Positions 44,600-55,811 of a stretch of 64,000 nt of DNA are shown here, in pieces. The notes under the pieces are model-generated. The model ran no database searches. It was not told the origin of the DNA and saw only the letters and a program-made list of their open reading frames with translations. Numbering within the stretch: position 1 is the first letter of the stretch; each line of letters starts with the position of its first letter. The stretch lies in the NCBI GenBank assembly GCA_039707465.1, contig CM077643.1, positions 61,754,605 through 61,818,604 on the forward strand. The letters are read 5' to 3'. A program made the position numbers and the translations under genes. The stretch is from Rhabdophis nuchalis (lineage: Eukaryota; Chordata; Lepidosauria; Squamata; Natricidae).

Positions 44600-44790
44600 C
44601 AGCAAGAATAGAGTGGAGTGGAGTGGAGTGGAGTGGAGTGGAGTAGAGTAGAGTAGAGTAGAATAGAATAGAATAGAATAGAATAGAATAGAATTCTTTA
44701 TTGGCCAAATGTGATAGGACACACAAGGAATTTGTCTCCCGTGTATAAGCTCTCAGTGTACCTACAAGCAACAAGCGATAAATCAAACCA
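44600..44790 (-). mobile_element. CR1-like LINE 3' tail with (GAATA)n microsatellite
   Basis: (GTGGA)n at about 44613-44642 changes to (GTAGA)n and (GAATA)n by 44695, then AATTCTTTATTGGCCAAATG and ACACACAAGGAATTTGTC. This is the inverse of the tail at 26040-26168. The pentamer array has mutated stepwise along its length. Confidence 0.82.
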
Positions 44791-44839
44791 TGGAAATAGT
44801 TTTGCAATAGTGGAGAATATCTGTAGCTTGGGTATAGAA

Positions 44840-45410
44840 TGAGAATGAAGGTTCGTTCTCGGAGCTTGTGGCTTGGTTTCTGAACATTTCATTACTAGGC
44901 TGGATATCATCTCCAGTAGAGTTAAGGGGATGTCAGTGTCAGTGTTCTTCTGTTTATAAGGGCTTCAAGTGTGTGTCAAGTGAAGGTCTTGTGATGGGTC
45001 AGCTGTGAGTCATCAGTGAGTTTTGTGATGGGGTCTTGTGATAAGGATTATCACCTGTCTCACTTATGAGTTAATCGAAGCCTAGCACTCCATAAGCAAT
45101 TCCATCAACAGACACATTGACCTACAACCAGCCTACGAACCCCTCAGAATCCAAACCAACCGCACAACCAACCAAAGACTGTACCAATGCACAACTAACC
45201 CATGCAAACCTCCCCCACTAAGAGTTCACCTCCCAATGACCCTGACCTGATGTAATTTCCTTATTACAAGACCCTCACTTGATATACCCCTATTTGAAGT
45301 CATAAACAGAAGAACACTGACATCCCCTACATTCTGCTGAAGTTGTTACCTAGCCTGGTAATGAAATGTTAGGAAACCAATCCACAAGTTTGGAGAACAA
45401 ACCTTCATTT
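44840..45410. mobile_element. Penelope-like element fragment with inverted ends
   Basis: Left part (GGATATCATCTCCAGTAGAG; GATGTCAGTGTCAGTGTTCT) and right part (AGAACACTGACATCCCC; CCTAGCCTGGTAATGAAATG) are imperfect inverted repeats. Both end with AAACCTTCATT/GAATGAAGGTTCG phrases. Between them, about 45100-45240 reads like retroelement coding remnants. I assign Penelope-like from this end structure, without domain proof. Confidence 0.5.
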
Positions 45411-46256
45411 TCACTGGATGTACATATCATGTTCTCCCTAATTCTTCTGTTTGATAGGTTAGACAAAGATTTCAAACAAATTGAAAACAAACAATTAAAA
45501 TGCAATGATCAGTGCAATTTAAAGATCATGGGATGCTATATTTATGGAGAGGAATAAAAAATTCTTTTGAATTAATTTTCTGTTAACAAAATAAGGAACC
45601 TTAGAATTGTTTCTTAGTTCCCCAAAGGCCTTTTTGATTTTGAGAAATGTACATTCTTTAACGAGTTTTGTAATTTAATTATGTCTTTTGAGTCTACTGA
45701 AGTCGTGAGAATATTTTTCAGCCAACTGTTAAAAGACCTGATGTTGACTGTGTGAAAGTGATTGTTGTATATTGTATGCCAACATGTCACTGTAACAGTT
45801 CAATGTGTCCCTTGAAAAAGGAAGGTTTCAGGACAATTCAAAAATAAGAGTGGAGTAACAAACAATTTGAAAAATTCAACTTTTAATGGAATCACATTAA
45901 AATTCATTAGGCTGAGTACTGTCTGGAAATGTAATCATTTGCACAGGAATATTATATATTAGGCTAATTGCACATCTGAAGTTAAATTAGTGTAAACTTC
46001 CATTTTCATTGTATAAAGTGCTTCCTGTAAAGCCCAGTGAATATTGTGGCTTATCAAATTTTTGGTGCTATGAATCAGATTGTGTTTCTTCATCAATCTA
46101 TTCTCTTTTGGATGTGCTAGACTTCAGTTCCAGTGACAATTATGCTTGTTGCAGATTATGGGATTTAAAATCCATAAATATGTCAGAGGGAATAAGTTTG
46201 GGAAGAAGCCATGAAGTTTTTCACTTGAGCATTTTCATAACTGGAATTATTATGTT
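45411..46256. other. Non-coding, no recognisable feature
   Basis: AT-rich, no supported gene. Confidence 0.45.
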
Positions 46257-46675
46257 TGTCAGCGTTCTAAATAGCATCCAAAATTAAATCCAAGTCCAAG
46301 GCAAAGTATTGCTCAAAGTTCCAATTTATTAAGAGAGCCATGTTGGCACATCTGGGAAAACCCGAATCTGAAAGCTTCCTGGTTTTCCTCACCTAGTTGA
46401 AAGTTCAAGATCTTGCCCCCACACCAAGTCCATCACATGGTCCTATCTCCCACTGCCATGCTGTCAACTTCCACCCATCCAATTCTGGTCAGGTGCAGAG
46501 ATGCAGAGACAAAAGATGACCTTGGCTTTCTAGAAGGAATTTTGTTATGGCTACATAGTATGCAACTCCTTACAACCCTCCCTCCCATTTTCCCACAATA
46601 GAAAAATGCATAGTAGAATAATAGAAAGTGTGGCAGGCCAAACATCCAAAAGAAAAGATGGCTGCAGGCCTGACA
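46257..46675. mobile_element. Solo LTR, sibling of 35998-37267
   Basis: Tips TGTCAGCGTTC and AGGCCTGACA. The body shares CACATCTGGGAAAACCC and GAAAGCTTCC with the other copy. Flanks atgtt and atatt match at 4 of 5. Confidence 0.75.
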
Positions 46676-46875
46676 ATATTCTCATCATATAATAAGCATT
46701 ATGTGAAAATAACATTGTTTTTTTCCCCCCTGGGCTGTTCAGCACTAATAATACAGAAAGATTCTTCAAGACTGAGTCCCATACCATCTTTCTCAAAATT
46801 GCAATCAAACCAACCCATAAAAATAATGTTCATTTGGAGTTCAGGTACTCTGTCTCAGTTGCAGAATGAGACTGC

Positions 46876-47175
46876 AAATGTGGCTTTATGCCCCCGTCTT
46901 TTTTTGTTTTTGTTAGGCAAAGCTTTGCTTCTGCTTAGAAATAAGCTCTTTCCCATTGCTTCCATATTTATGCACGGTGGACATTTTCTTCAGGGTGACA
47001 TCCAACCTTTTTTCTTAGAAGTAAAATGTGGCTTTGTGCCCCCGTCTTTTTTTGTTTTTGTTAGGCAAAGCTTTGCTTCTGCTTAGAAATAAGCTCTTTT
47101 CCATTGCTTCCATATTTATGCACGGTGGACATTTTCTTCAGGGTGACATCCAACCTTTTTTCTTAGAAGTAAAAT
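46876..47175. repeat. 148-bp tandem duplication, two copies
   Basis: AAATGTGGCTTT followed by GCCCCCGTCTTTTTTTG begins at 46876 and again at 47024. The copies differ at only about two positions. Not related to a known element. Confidence 0.95.
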
Positions 47176-48004
47176 AAGTGGCAACCAAAGTGGTTGCATG
47201 AAACATGCTCGAGCATTTCTTTTAAAAGAAGAGCAATGAAGATTTTGAAATGAGTGACAGGGAATGTGCTGTTTTCCTCCCTATTCACCAGGATCTTTCA
47301 GGATTTTGAACAAAAGACTCTGCGTCTCTAAAACCTTCTTCTCTCTGGCTCATCGGTTATTGCTGCATGTAACTTCAGGGGAACTATCGTATCATCCTCC
47401 CCTTATGAGAATTTCTGGGGGAAGGGGAAAAAAGGTGTGTGCATGGATATCACAAAATATGTGTAAATGTTCTTTTCTCTTTATTTGTTGTACCAGAAAT
47501 AGAGAGTTATACTCCTGAAATAAACAGGTGTTTTTTTTTTTAAAAAAAAGACAACTAAAGCAATGGAATAATATTGTCATTGGAATAAATGGAAAAAGTT
47601 AGTTTGAATACTCAAAATTAAATGCTCAATAGGAACATATTTCATGGACATTTGTTACAGCCAAATTCTCTTTATATGCTCCATTATTATGATGGTAATA
47701 TTCATTCATTCATTTGTGGTTGAGCAAAATGGTGTTTGTTCCTGACATTTATACCAATATCACTTAGACTTACCATATATATTGCTTTAGGGCCCTCTCT
47801 AAGCAGTTTACAAAGTCAGCATATTGCCCCCAACAATCTGAGTCTTCCCAGTAAATCCTGTCTCAGGATTTATTATTATTTAGCATATAGCTGCCCTAGG
47901 ATTGACAGAATAAACATGACATACAATTTAGATGCTTGGATCACTTCCTGATTAACTAAGCAACTGTCTGTCAGTTTATTGGGAAGTTCCCCAAACATCC
48001 TGAG
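47176..48004. other. Non-coding, no recognisable feature
   Basis: AT-rich. No subtelomeric repeat family recognised on this side of the telomere-like array. Confidence 0.45.
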
Positions 48005-48676
48005 CCCTAACCCTAACCCTAACCCTATCCCTATCTCTAACCCTAACCCTAACCCTATCCCTAACTCTATCCCTATCCCTAACCCTAACCCTATCCCTAA
48101 CCCTATCCCTATCCCTAACCCTATCCCTATCCCTAACTCTATCCCTATCCCTAACCCTAACCCTATCCCTAACCCTAAAACCCTAACCCTATCCCTATCC
48201 CTAACCCTATCCCTATCCCTATCCCTAACTCTATCCCTATCCCTAACCCTAACCCTATCCCTATCCCTAACCCTAACCCTAACCTTATCCCTAACCCTAT
48301 CCCTAACCCTAACCCTAACCCTATCCCTAACCCTATCCCTAACCCTAACCCTAACCCTATCCCTATCCCTATCCCTATCCCTAACTCTATCCCTATCCCT
48401 AACCCTAACCCTATCCCTATCCCTAACCCTAACCCTATCCCTAACCCTATCCCTATCCCTAACCCTAACCCTATCCCTAACCCTAACCCTAACCCTATCC
48501 CTATCCCTATCCCTATCCCTAACTCTATCCCTATCCCTAACCCTAACCCTAATCCTATCCCTAACCCTAACCCTATCCCTAACCCTATCCCTATCCCTAA
48601 CCCTAACCCTATCCCTATCCCTAACCCTATCCCTATCCCTATCCCTATCCCTAACCCTATCCCTAACCCTAACCCT
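48005..48676 (+). repeat. Interstitial telomere-like array, CCCTAA/CCCTAT
   Basis: About 110 hexamers of CCCTAA (vertebrate telomere complement) mixed with CCCTAT, plus rare CTCTAT, CCTTAT and one AAAACCC slip at about 48177. The CCCTAACTCTATCCC variant occurs at 48061, 48133, 48225, 48381 and 48519, each time in the same neighbourhood, so blocks were amplified locally. The flanks are ordinary unique sequence. The 240- and 177-codon frames across it are artefacts. Confidence 0.97.
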
Positions 48677-49821
48677 GAACCTTGACCCCTCAAACTTCTA
48701 GGATGCACTCTTTTTAATGGGTTCTACACTGCAAAGGTGTTGCCTAGCTATTATTCTGGATGGGACCAAAATGATTGGCTAAAGGCAATGCACATTATAT
48801 TTAAATTGCCACACATCTTCTCCAAGATGTACAGAAGGTCAAACATGTGAGCACCAGGACATGCTGGACCAGAGATTGTAGGGGTCATTAAGGTGTTGAT
48901 GATAAAACAACTGTAATTGACATGATTGCCTTAATTCCAAATAGTCAGAAGAAGGCAAGCGTAATTTCTTTGGATGCTGAGAAATTTTTTGTTCTAGTTT
49001 CTTCTAAAATGAGTCTTGAGTTACTATATATTAGTAATATATATTATATATCAGTAATTCAAATATTTTGTATAAATATAAATGTTTTATATTTTTGTAA
49101 AAACATATTTTATTTAAGACGTACATTGCATGTAATCACATATGGTATGATTTCTGTTTGGAAAATGTAGTATTTATGAAAGATGGCACTTTTTGTCTGT
49201 TTTTTAAAAATACGGCTCAGGAACTCTTATCTGTGCTTTGAGAAATTCTGAAAATATTTAAGAATTGCATTAAGGCAGGATATAAAATTATAACCTTGAC
49301 ATGTTGGGATGGGAACTATACATTTTTAATTGCTGATTTATTAATGCTAATACAAGGATTTCTGGAAGATTTCTCCAATGGTAAATTTTAACTTGACACA
49401 ATAGAAAAAAAAATCTAGATAATCTAGATTTGTTCATTTAGCTAATGTAAATGTGTTTTCAATTAATTTAATTGAGAGGCTTATTTAATTCACTGTTATT
49501 TATATGTTATGTGTTCTTCCTAATTTGACCCCTTTGTGCTATTTTCAATGATCTGATATGTCATTAAATAATTTCCTTTGACAGGAGCAATCTTCAAGCT
49601 TTTCACTGCATGAATGACAATTGCTTGTTTAGAAGGAGTCTGCTAAGGGCACATATATATTAACTTCAGATCCTGGATGAAACTTCAAATAGCAAGATTC
49701 ATTTTTGAGTTCAGCCTGAAAGCTACTAATTAACCTCACTAAATTTGGGGCAAATATCCTCATTTGTTCACTGTTAATTGCTGCACTTAATACTATTGAC
49801 TTTTATTTTTCAAGTTAGAAT
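48677..49821. other. Non-coding, no recognisable feature
   Basis: Very AT-rich. A TA-rich stretch lies at about 49025-49115. No exon. Confidence 0.45.
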
Positions 49822-50024
49822 AGGAGTGGCTTCTGGATGGTTCTCTAGTCCAGGTGGGTTATACACTTACCTTCTCTACCGGTTTGCAAGTGTGACTGCG
49901 CGCCCACCTCAACACATGTGCAGATCCTTCTGTGGGGAGAGCCAGGCATGGGTGGGGGGAGCCACCCGCGATTTCCACTACTGGTTTGGGCAATCCAGTC
50001 TGAACCAGTGGAATGCTACCTCTG
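49822..50024. mobile_element. Degenerate hAT element
   Basis: Right end GAATGCTACCTCTG, left AGGAGTGGCTTC, with ACCGGTTTG and GCGCGCCCACC interior motifs of the CAGAGGTGG hAT group. The target repeats have decayed. Confidence 0.6.
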
Positions 50025-50126
50025 CGCTAGTCCTAATTTTTAACCTAATACCATTATCCCCAAAATTATCATTTTGCAAAGATTATTTTTTTATTTTTCA
50101 ATGATTTTACATTTCTTGTCCCACTT

Positions 50127-50300
50127 TTATTCTTTTTACAAATAACTCAAGGCGTCGAACACATCCACCACACCTTTCTCCTTCCGTTTCCCCACAACAA
50201 CAACCTTGTGAGGTCAATTGGACTGAGAGAGAGTGATTGGCCCAAGGTCACCCAGCTGGCTTTCATGCCTAAAACTGGAATAGAGCTCACAATCCCTGAC
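50127..50300 (-). mobile_element. MIR-like CORE-SINE fragment
   Basis: CCCACAACAACAACCTTGTG, then GAGAGAGTGATTGGCCCAAG and GTCACCCAGCTGG: the inverse of a CORE-SINE body. Matches 55056-55262. Confidence 0.55.
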
Positions 50301-52056
50301 AATTTAAAAGAAGAAATAGGCATGCCTTTCTTTCCAAAGTTTCCTGATCATATTCCTGCCTTTTATTGGAATTGTCATTGTGTTTGTGCATATGAAAACA
50401 AGCCTTCACAGTTTGCATATGATCAGTAGAGTATGAGTAATCCAACCTTATTTTTTTTAAAGGTGGAATTTGTTCTCTTTTGACCCACAAAATCTAATTA
50501 ACCTATTGGATTCCATATCAAGAGGATTCCAATTGGTATTTATAAAATAAATGTGTAACCTTTTGGAATGACATTGACTTTCTTAGCTTTTCCTTCGCTT
50601 GGGAATTCACAAGAACTCTGGCAACAGTGGGGAAGCAGCTTGTATATGCCACAATCTTAGTCAGATAATCATGTCCCAAAGCATGCAACACAAAGGTTAG
50701 CATTTTCACTTCTTCTGCCCTTTAAAAGTATTAATTAAACGATTCATTCGGAAGCTTCTAAACATCAGGCATCCCCTCCTGTGTGTTTCCTAAGGCTCCT
50801 CCTTGCAAGACACACATCGTTGATCTTAGTGTTATTCCTTTTCCAAGATATCTAAATTATATTCTGTGCAAAGTCTTGATGTCTAGGTTCCACATAGGAC
50901 AAATGTTACAAACGTTGTGCAAAGCCATTTATAGGCACAGAGTTGACATCAAGACTCAAAACAAGGACAAATTAATATCAGAATTTTTAACCTCTCAGAA
51001 TATTATTTGGTAGATCTCAAAGCATTTTTGTAGAAAAATGAATATAAATGCAACATTGAGCAAGAAATTGCTAAACTCATATACATTAAAAAAAATTAGG
51101 AAATTTCAGGAAGTCTCCACAAACAGCACAATTGTTAATTGATAAGCGACTTGCAATCTGTCTCACATGTAACCCACAATGGCATAATCTCCCTGCCTCT
51201 TCTGTTTTCATCCCAATTTTAATCCTACATCTGCCTAGCCATTCTGTATCTCTCATGAAGTAAGATGCATCTTATGAAAGCTTATATCTTTTAATAGAAA
51301 TTGTTGCTGTAATGGCAAAAGGTGCTACGAATCTCCTTCTGTTTTTTGTTTTTGTTTTGGAGCAAATGCATCTTAAAACATGTTCTCTCTTACCCTTTCT
51401 GTCAACACTATTTGATCACGACTTCATTTTCTATCGATATTTTGATATACACTTCTTCTAATAGCACGGAATATTATTTACATATGCACTTTATGTAACT
51501 GTGAATATTTTCACAGAAGAGCTGTACATCATACATTTTAAACTAATAACCTTCTCCTCACCAACCCTCAAGTTTTATGAACAATTTTATTTCATATTGC
51601 ATCAGTATTCTAATGATTAGGTTTTTAAGTGTAAAGGCATTTAGATTTCAAAGACGTTGAGAAACATTTTGTTGAAAAGCAACAGCAAAAAAGACTAGTT
51701 CCTTTTCTGCTTATACAACCATCATCTGCTTGAATCAAGACATAAGACGATAGCTAATAAAAGTGCCACTTTCCCACGTAATTTGGAAAGTCCTCTGACA
51801 ATACTAGGAGCTCAGTTTAATTTTTAGACCAATCAGTTGACTTATGATTTTCAGTGACTCTCCAACTCAGTTGACTGAGCTCTTCCTCTATGATATATTT
51901 TAATAAGGACCAATGAGAATTAAAAAATCAGGACTTTTTGTATGCTGGAAAAAGCATGTACATGGCAAATAAACTAAGCAGCCGGCCCTGAAATTGGTAC
52001 TATATCTTCTCATCTTGTGTACTGTGAACTTTTCTCAATATCCCCAGAACGATACA
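50301..52056. other. Non-coding, no recognisable feature
   Basis: AT-rich, no supported exon. Confidence 0.45.
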
Positions 52057-52064
52057 GTTCAGAT

Positions 52065-52770
52065 CAGAGGCGTAGCGTGGGGGGTGCAGGGGGGGGCGGC
52101 CGCACTGGGCGCAACATCTGGGGGGGCGCGCTCGCACTGCGCACCCCGCCTGCCTCAGGCCGGCCTCCCGCCTCAGCCCCATCCCGCCGCCGACGCCGCC
52201 CCGACAAAGTTTTGACACTCGCGGGAAGGGAGGCGGAGGCACCACGGAGCTTCCCCTCCTGCGGCTTCGAGGGAGCGCGGAGAGGCGGGAAAAGGCCAGG
52301 CGGCGCCGAACGGGGAAGCCTTGGTGGAGGCGGTGGAGAGAGCCCAGGTGGAAGTCGCTAGCTCCGGCGGCCGGAGGGGTCCCCTGCTCAGCCCACCCGG
52401 GGAGGGTCGAGAATGCGAGCGAGGGGCCGGGAAGGAGGAGGAGGCGGAGGAGGAGCTCCCGCTGCAAATTGACACCCTGGCTGAGCAGGAGGAGGGGGGA
52501 GGAGGAACGCCCCCCCCGCCAGACACCCCCTTCCGCTCCTCATCCCTCTCTGCCCCCACCCTTTCCCCCCAGGACCCCCCAGCGTCGCACCCCCTCCCCG
52601 CGCAGGGCATCCCCTCCCGCTCCCCACCCCACCCCCGATGCGCGCACTTTTCCATCTCTTCCTACTTTTATTGTGGTTTGAAAGCGGAGCGAGGGACTAT
52701 CTGGGGGAGGGTTAGGGGGCGCAAATTACTTGCCTTGCCCCGGGTGCTGACAACCCACGCTACGCCACTG
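52065..52770. mobile_element. GC-rich hAT element, 706 bp, with perfect TSD
   Basis: Ends CAGAGGCGTAGCGTGGG and CCCACGCTACGCCACTG, flanked by identical gttcagat (52057-52064 and 52771-52778). The interior is CpG- and C/G-run-rich. Five overlapping frames of 70-167 codons are low-complexity and unsupported. No transposase. Confidence 0.93.
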
Positions 52771-52778
52771 GTTCAGAT

Positions 52779-53344
52779 AAACCTTTGGCGCAAGGGTTTT
52801 AGGAACACAGTTTTAGGAACATAGCATTTAGATAGACTCACACAAATTTCTCACAGATAGGCCTCTGCTAGAAATGGGGTTGCATTTCCTTCACTGACAT
52901 GCTTTACCCTGTACAGGTAATGTTATTCACCTCCAATTTCTATGCATGAGCTCAAAGATTTTGTTCATGAACAAGGTATGAGGAGGAACTTCTTTCAGCT
53001 TCTGGAACAAAACTCCATTTTGACATTTTGCTTAACTTTTGCCCACATGAATCTCTCCTTCAAACAATCTTCTCCCTTGCACTTATAGATGCACAGAAAC
53101 ACACCTAAATACATAGATGCCTATATAGAGATGCACATTTCAACTTTCAATGAAAGGAAGGAGTTAGCTCATAATCATACCTTTATTTCTACAAGACAGG
53201 TAGTTTAAAAAAATCCATGTTTGTTTTCATTGCTAGTATAAATGGAAGCTGCCTGAGACAGATTTCTAGATCACCCTTTCTGCTAGCTGTTCACTTTTGT
53301 TTTTTTGGCAGAGATCACAGGTGGAAGATATGAGTGCTTGTTTA
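52779..53344. other. Non-coding, no recognisable feature
   Basis: AT-rich, no supported gene. Confidence 0.45.
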
Positions 53345-53545
53345 GCAACTGCCTCATTTACTGACTGTTTGCATTTACTATGGTAATGAAAATACAAGTT
53401 TACAACCAATCGCAGGTTTGTAAAAGAAGCTGAAATAAGATCTTAAGTACAATTATGGCTTCACTTAACAACTGTTTTGTTTTATAATCAGGTTGCAAAT
53501 CCCAATTGTGGTCACTAAATGATGACTACCGATATTTGTTGCCTT
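53345..53545. mobile_element. Tigger-like 'cttaacaa' repeat fragment
   Basis: TTCACTTAACAACTGTTTTG and CCCAATTGTGGTCACTAAAT match the dispersed repeat also at 12331 and 59515. Confidence 0.5.
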
Positions 53546-54349
53546 GAGGTATTACCAGTATTAACACTGACAGAGAAATACAGTATAACTAACTTTTATT
53601 CAAGCTGTATCATTTGTAAAAACTTATTTTTGGTCTTAGGTCTAAGCACAGCTTTAGACATATGCCTCCATGACATATGATCACCATGACATATGATCAC
53701 CATGTTCAGGACAAAACACTTATCCTTTGGACTAGGAGAATCAAACTCTGCTTAAATATTCATCTTTTATTCCCTTAAACATTACCAAACAGAACTCTAA
53801 ATCTTCAAGGTAGTGGAACATTCCATTTCGAGAGAAAGCTAACTTTCCTAAAGCCAAGAATTTTATCCAGGTGGCAACCATCAGTAAAATATCCCTATAC
53901 AAACAAACTAAGTACTTACACTGTAAACTTTGCATGCCATTGAGACAAGTGAGAAGTTGCATCCAACATAGAAGGAAGCAAAAAATAAAAGTAGCCAGGT
54001 TAAAATAAGCATAGCTCTGTAGGGGACACACAAGAAGGCAAAGGACAAGGAAGTGGAAATTTGGGGAATCAGATTATTAAGGGTAAAAAAAAGAGAGAGT
54101 AATGGAGCATGTATAAATAGCCTAATGAATAAATGTGGCCTATATCAAAGACATTTTAAAAGTGGCCTTAAGCATCAAGCACAGAGGACCAACACTGAGT
54201 TTAGTACAGTTGGGGAAGGAAGCACTCATAGGGAGGTGGGACTGAAAATCATGGACAGCACAATAAGAGGGGTGGTGAGAACATTTTCATAGTGAGCTCT
54301 GTACTGACAATCTTAATAAATATGTAGGAGTCCAAGCCAGGGGTGAAGA
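53546..54349. other. Non-coding, no recognisable feature
   Basis: Contains an 18-bp local duplication around 53668-53703 (CATGACATATGATCAC). No supported gene. Confidence 0.45.
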
Positions 54350-54351
54350 CT

Positions 54352-54424
54352 ATATTCATTCATTCATTCATTCATTCATTCATTCATTCATTCATTCATT
54401 CATTCATTCATTCATTCATTCATC
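54352..54424. repeat. (ATTC)n microsatellite
   Basis: About 18 ATTC units adjoining the Bov-B 3' end. Confidence 0.97.
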
Positions 54425-54429
54425 CATTC

Positions 54430-55025
54430 TTCATATTTATGTTGTTGTTGTTAGTTGTGAAGTCATGTCTGACCCATTGCGACCCAATGGACAATGTTCT
54501 TTCAGCTCTTCCAGTCCTCTACCCTCCTCTGGAATCCATTTAAGCTCACGCTGACTGCTTCAGTGACTCCATCCGGCCACCTCATTCTCCGTCGTCCCCT
54601 TTGCCCTCAATCTTTCCCAGCATTAGGCTCTTCTCCAGTGAGTCCTTCCTTCTCATTAGGTGGCCAAACTATTTGAGTTTCATCTTCAGGATTTAGCCTT
54701 CTAAAGAGCAGTCAGGGTTGATCTCCACTAGGCCTGACCAGTTCGATCGTCTTGCAGTCCAAGGGACTCGTAGGAGTATTCTCCAGCACCATAGTTCAAA
54801 GGCCTCAATTCTTTGGTGCTCAGCCTTATGGTTCAACTTTCACAGCAATACATTGCAATTGGGAAAACCATAGCCTTGACTATACACACTTTTGTTGGCA
54901 GAGTGATGTCTCTGCTTTCTAGTATACTGTCTAGGTTTGCCATAGCTTTCCTCCCCAGGAGCAAGCGTTATTTAATTTCTTGGCTCAGCCTGTATCTGCA
55001 GCAATCTTGGAGCCCAGGAAAATAT
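54430..55025 (-). mobile_element. Bov-B (RTE) LINE 3' region
   Basis: GTTGTTGTTGTTAGTTGTGA, then AAGTCATGTCTGACCCATTG and CGACCCAATGGACAATG, is the inverse of a Bov-B 3' end. CCATCCGGCCACCTCATTCT, TCCCAGCATTAGGCTCTTCT and GAGTTTCATCTTCAGGATT follow in the order of its ORF C-terminus. Frames are decayed. 5'-truncated. Confidence 0.85.
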
Positions 55026-55055
55026 ACATATTTATGTATATTTACATATATCTTG

Positions 55056-55262
55056 TCTTTATTATTTTACAAATAACTCAAGGCAGTGAACATATCCAAC
55101 ATACTTTTCTCCTCTTATTTTCCTTACAAGAACAACCCTGTGAGGTGTTTTGGGCTGAGAGAGAGTGACTGGCCCAAAGTCACCCAGTGGGTCTCATGGC
55201 TAAGGCGAGACTCACACTCTCCCATTTTCTAGCCTGATGCCTTAATCATTAAGGCACCAGGC
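55056..55262 (-). mobile_element. MIR-like CORE-SINE
   Basis: ACAAATAACTCAAGGCAGTG ... CAACCCTGTGAGGTGTTTTG ... GAGTGACTGGCCCAAAGTCA ... CCTTAATCATTAAGGCACC. The tRNA-related head lies at the right (minus orientation). Non-functional as a tRNA. Confidence 0.6.
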
Positions 55263-55284
55263 CTTAATGATCCTTAATGGGTCC

Positions 55285-55345
55285 TTTTGGAGAAGGGCGG
55301 GATATAAATTGAATAAAATTCAAATTCAAATTAAACCAAACTGGC
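55285..55345 (+). mobile_element. LINE 3' terminal scrap
   Basis: AGAAGGGCGGGATATAAATT followed by an AAAATTCAAATT tail, like the end of the LINE at 37905. Confidence 0.55.
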
Positions 55346-55803
55346 TGTCAGCCTCTATATCACTTGCTTGCTATCGGCTGCCATAGTAACAGGGAGGAAG
55401 GGGGTTCATGGTGTTTGGGAGGGGAATCATGCTGGTGGAGACATCTCGAAAGAGGGAGTTATGTTCTCACCATCTTCTGCACATGGGCACGCAGAAGTTT
55501 GGGTTTGGTCAAGGTCAACCGTCTCTGCATACCAGCTGGATAAGGCCACCTGAAGATGCACATGACACCCTTGTGGGTTGGAGATTGGACCTTTGGACTG
55601 GGGTAACTGGGGGGAGGGATTTGGGTAAATGTTTGATATGTACAAGTTCATGCCTTTTTGCCTCAGATGTTGCTTCACTTTCACTGTGTAAAAGTACCTT
55701 TTCTCTAAAACAATGGAATTGGGGGTTTTCTTTCTTGGATTTTGAAGGAGGCAGGCCTGACACTGACTTTTATATGATTTCTTGATCAGCATATTGTACC
55801 TAA
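55346..55803. other. Non-coding, no recognisable feature
   Basis: Overlapping frames (55408-55785 plus, 55427-56011 minus) lack domains and partly run into the SINE. Not called as genes. Confidence 0.4.
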
Positions 55804-55811
55804 TTAATGAT

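Noticed and set aside
48005..48676. Possible CRISPR-like repeat array
   Set aside because: Units are contiguous hexamers with no unique spacers, no cas genes, and a vertebrate genomic context.
47979..48708. Open frames of 240 and 177 codons across the telomere-like array
   Set aside because: They translate a 6-bp repeat (Leu-Ser/Leu-Thr and Gly-Leu/Gly-Ile patterns) on both strands. No start context, domain or unique sequence.
52000..52824. CpG island promoter or first exon
   Set aside because: The GC-rich block ends exactly at hAT terminal repeats with an 8-bp target duplication, and its frames are low complexity.
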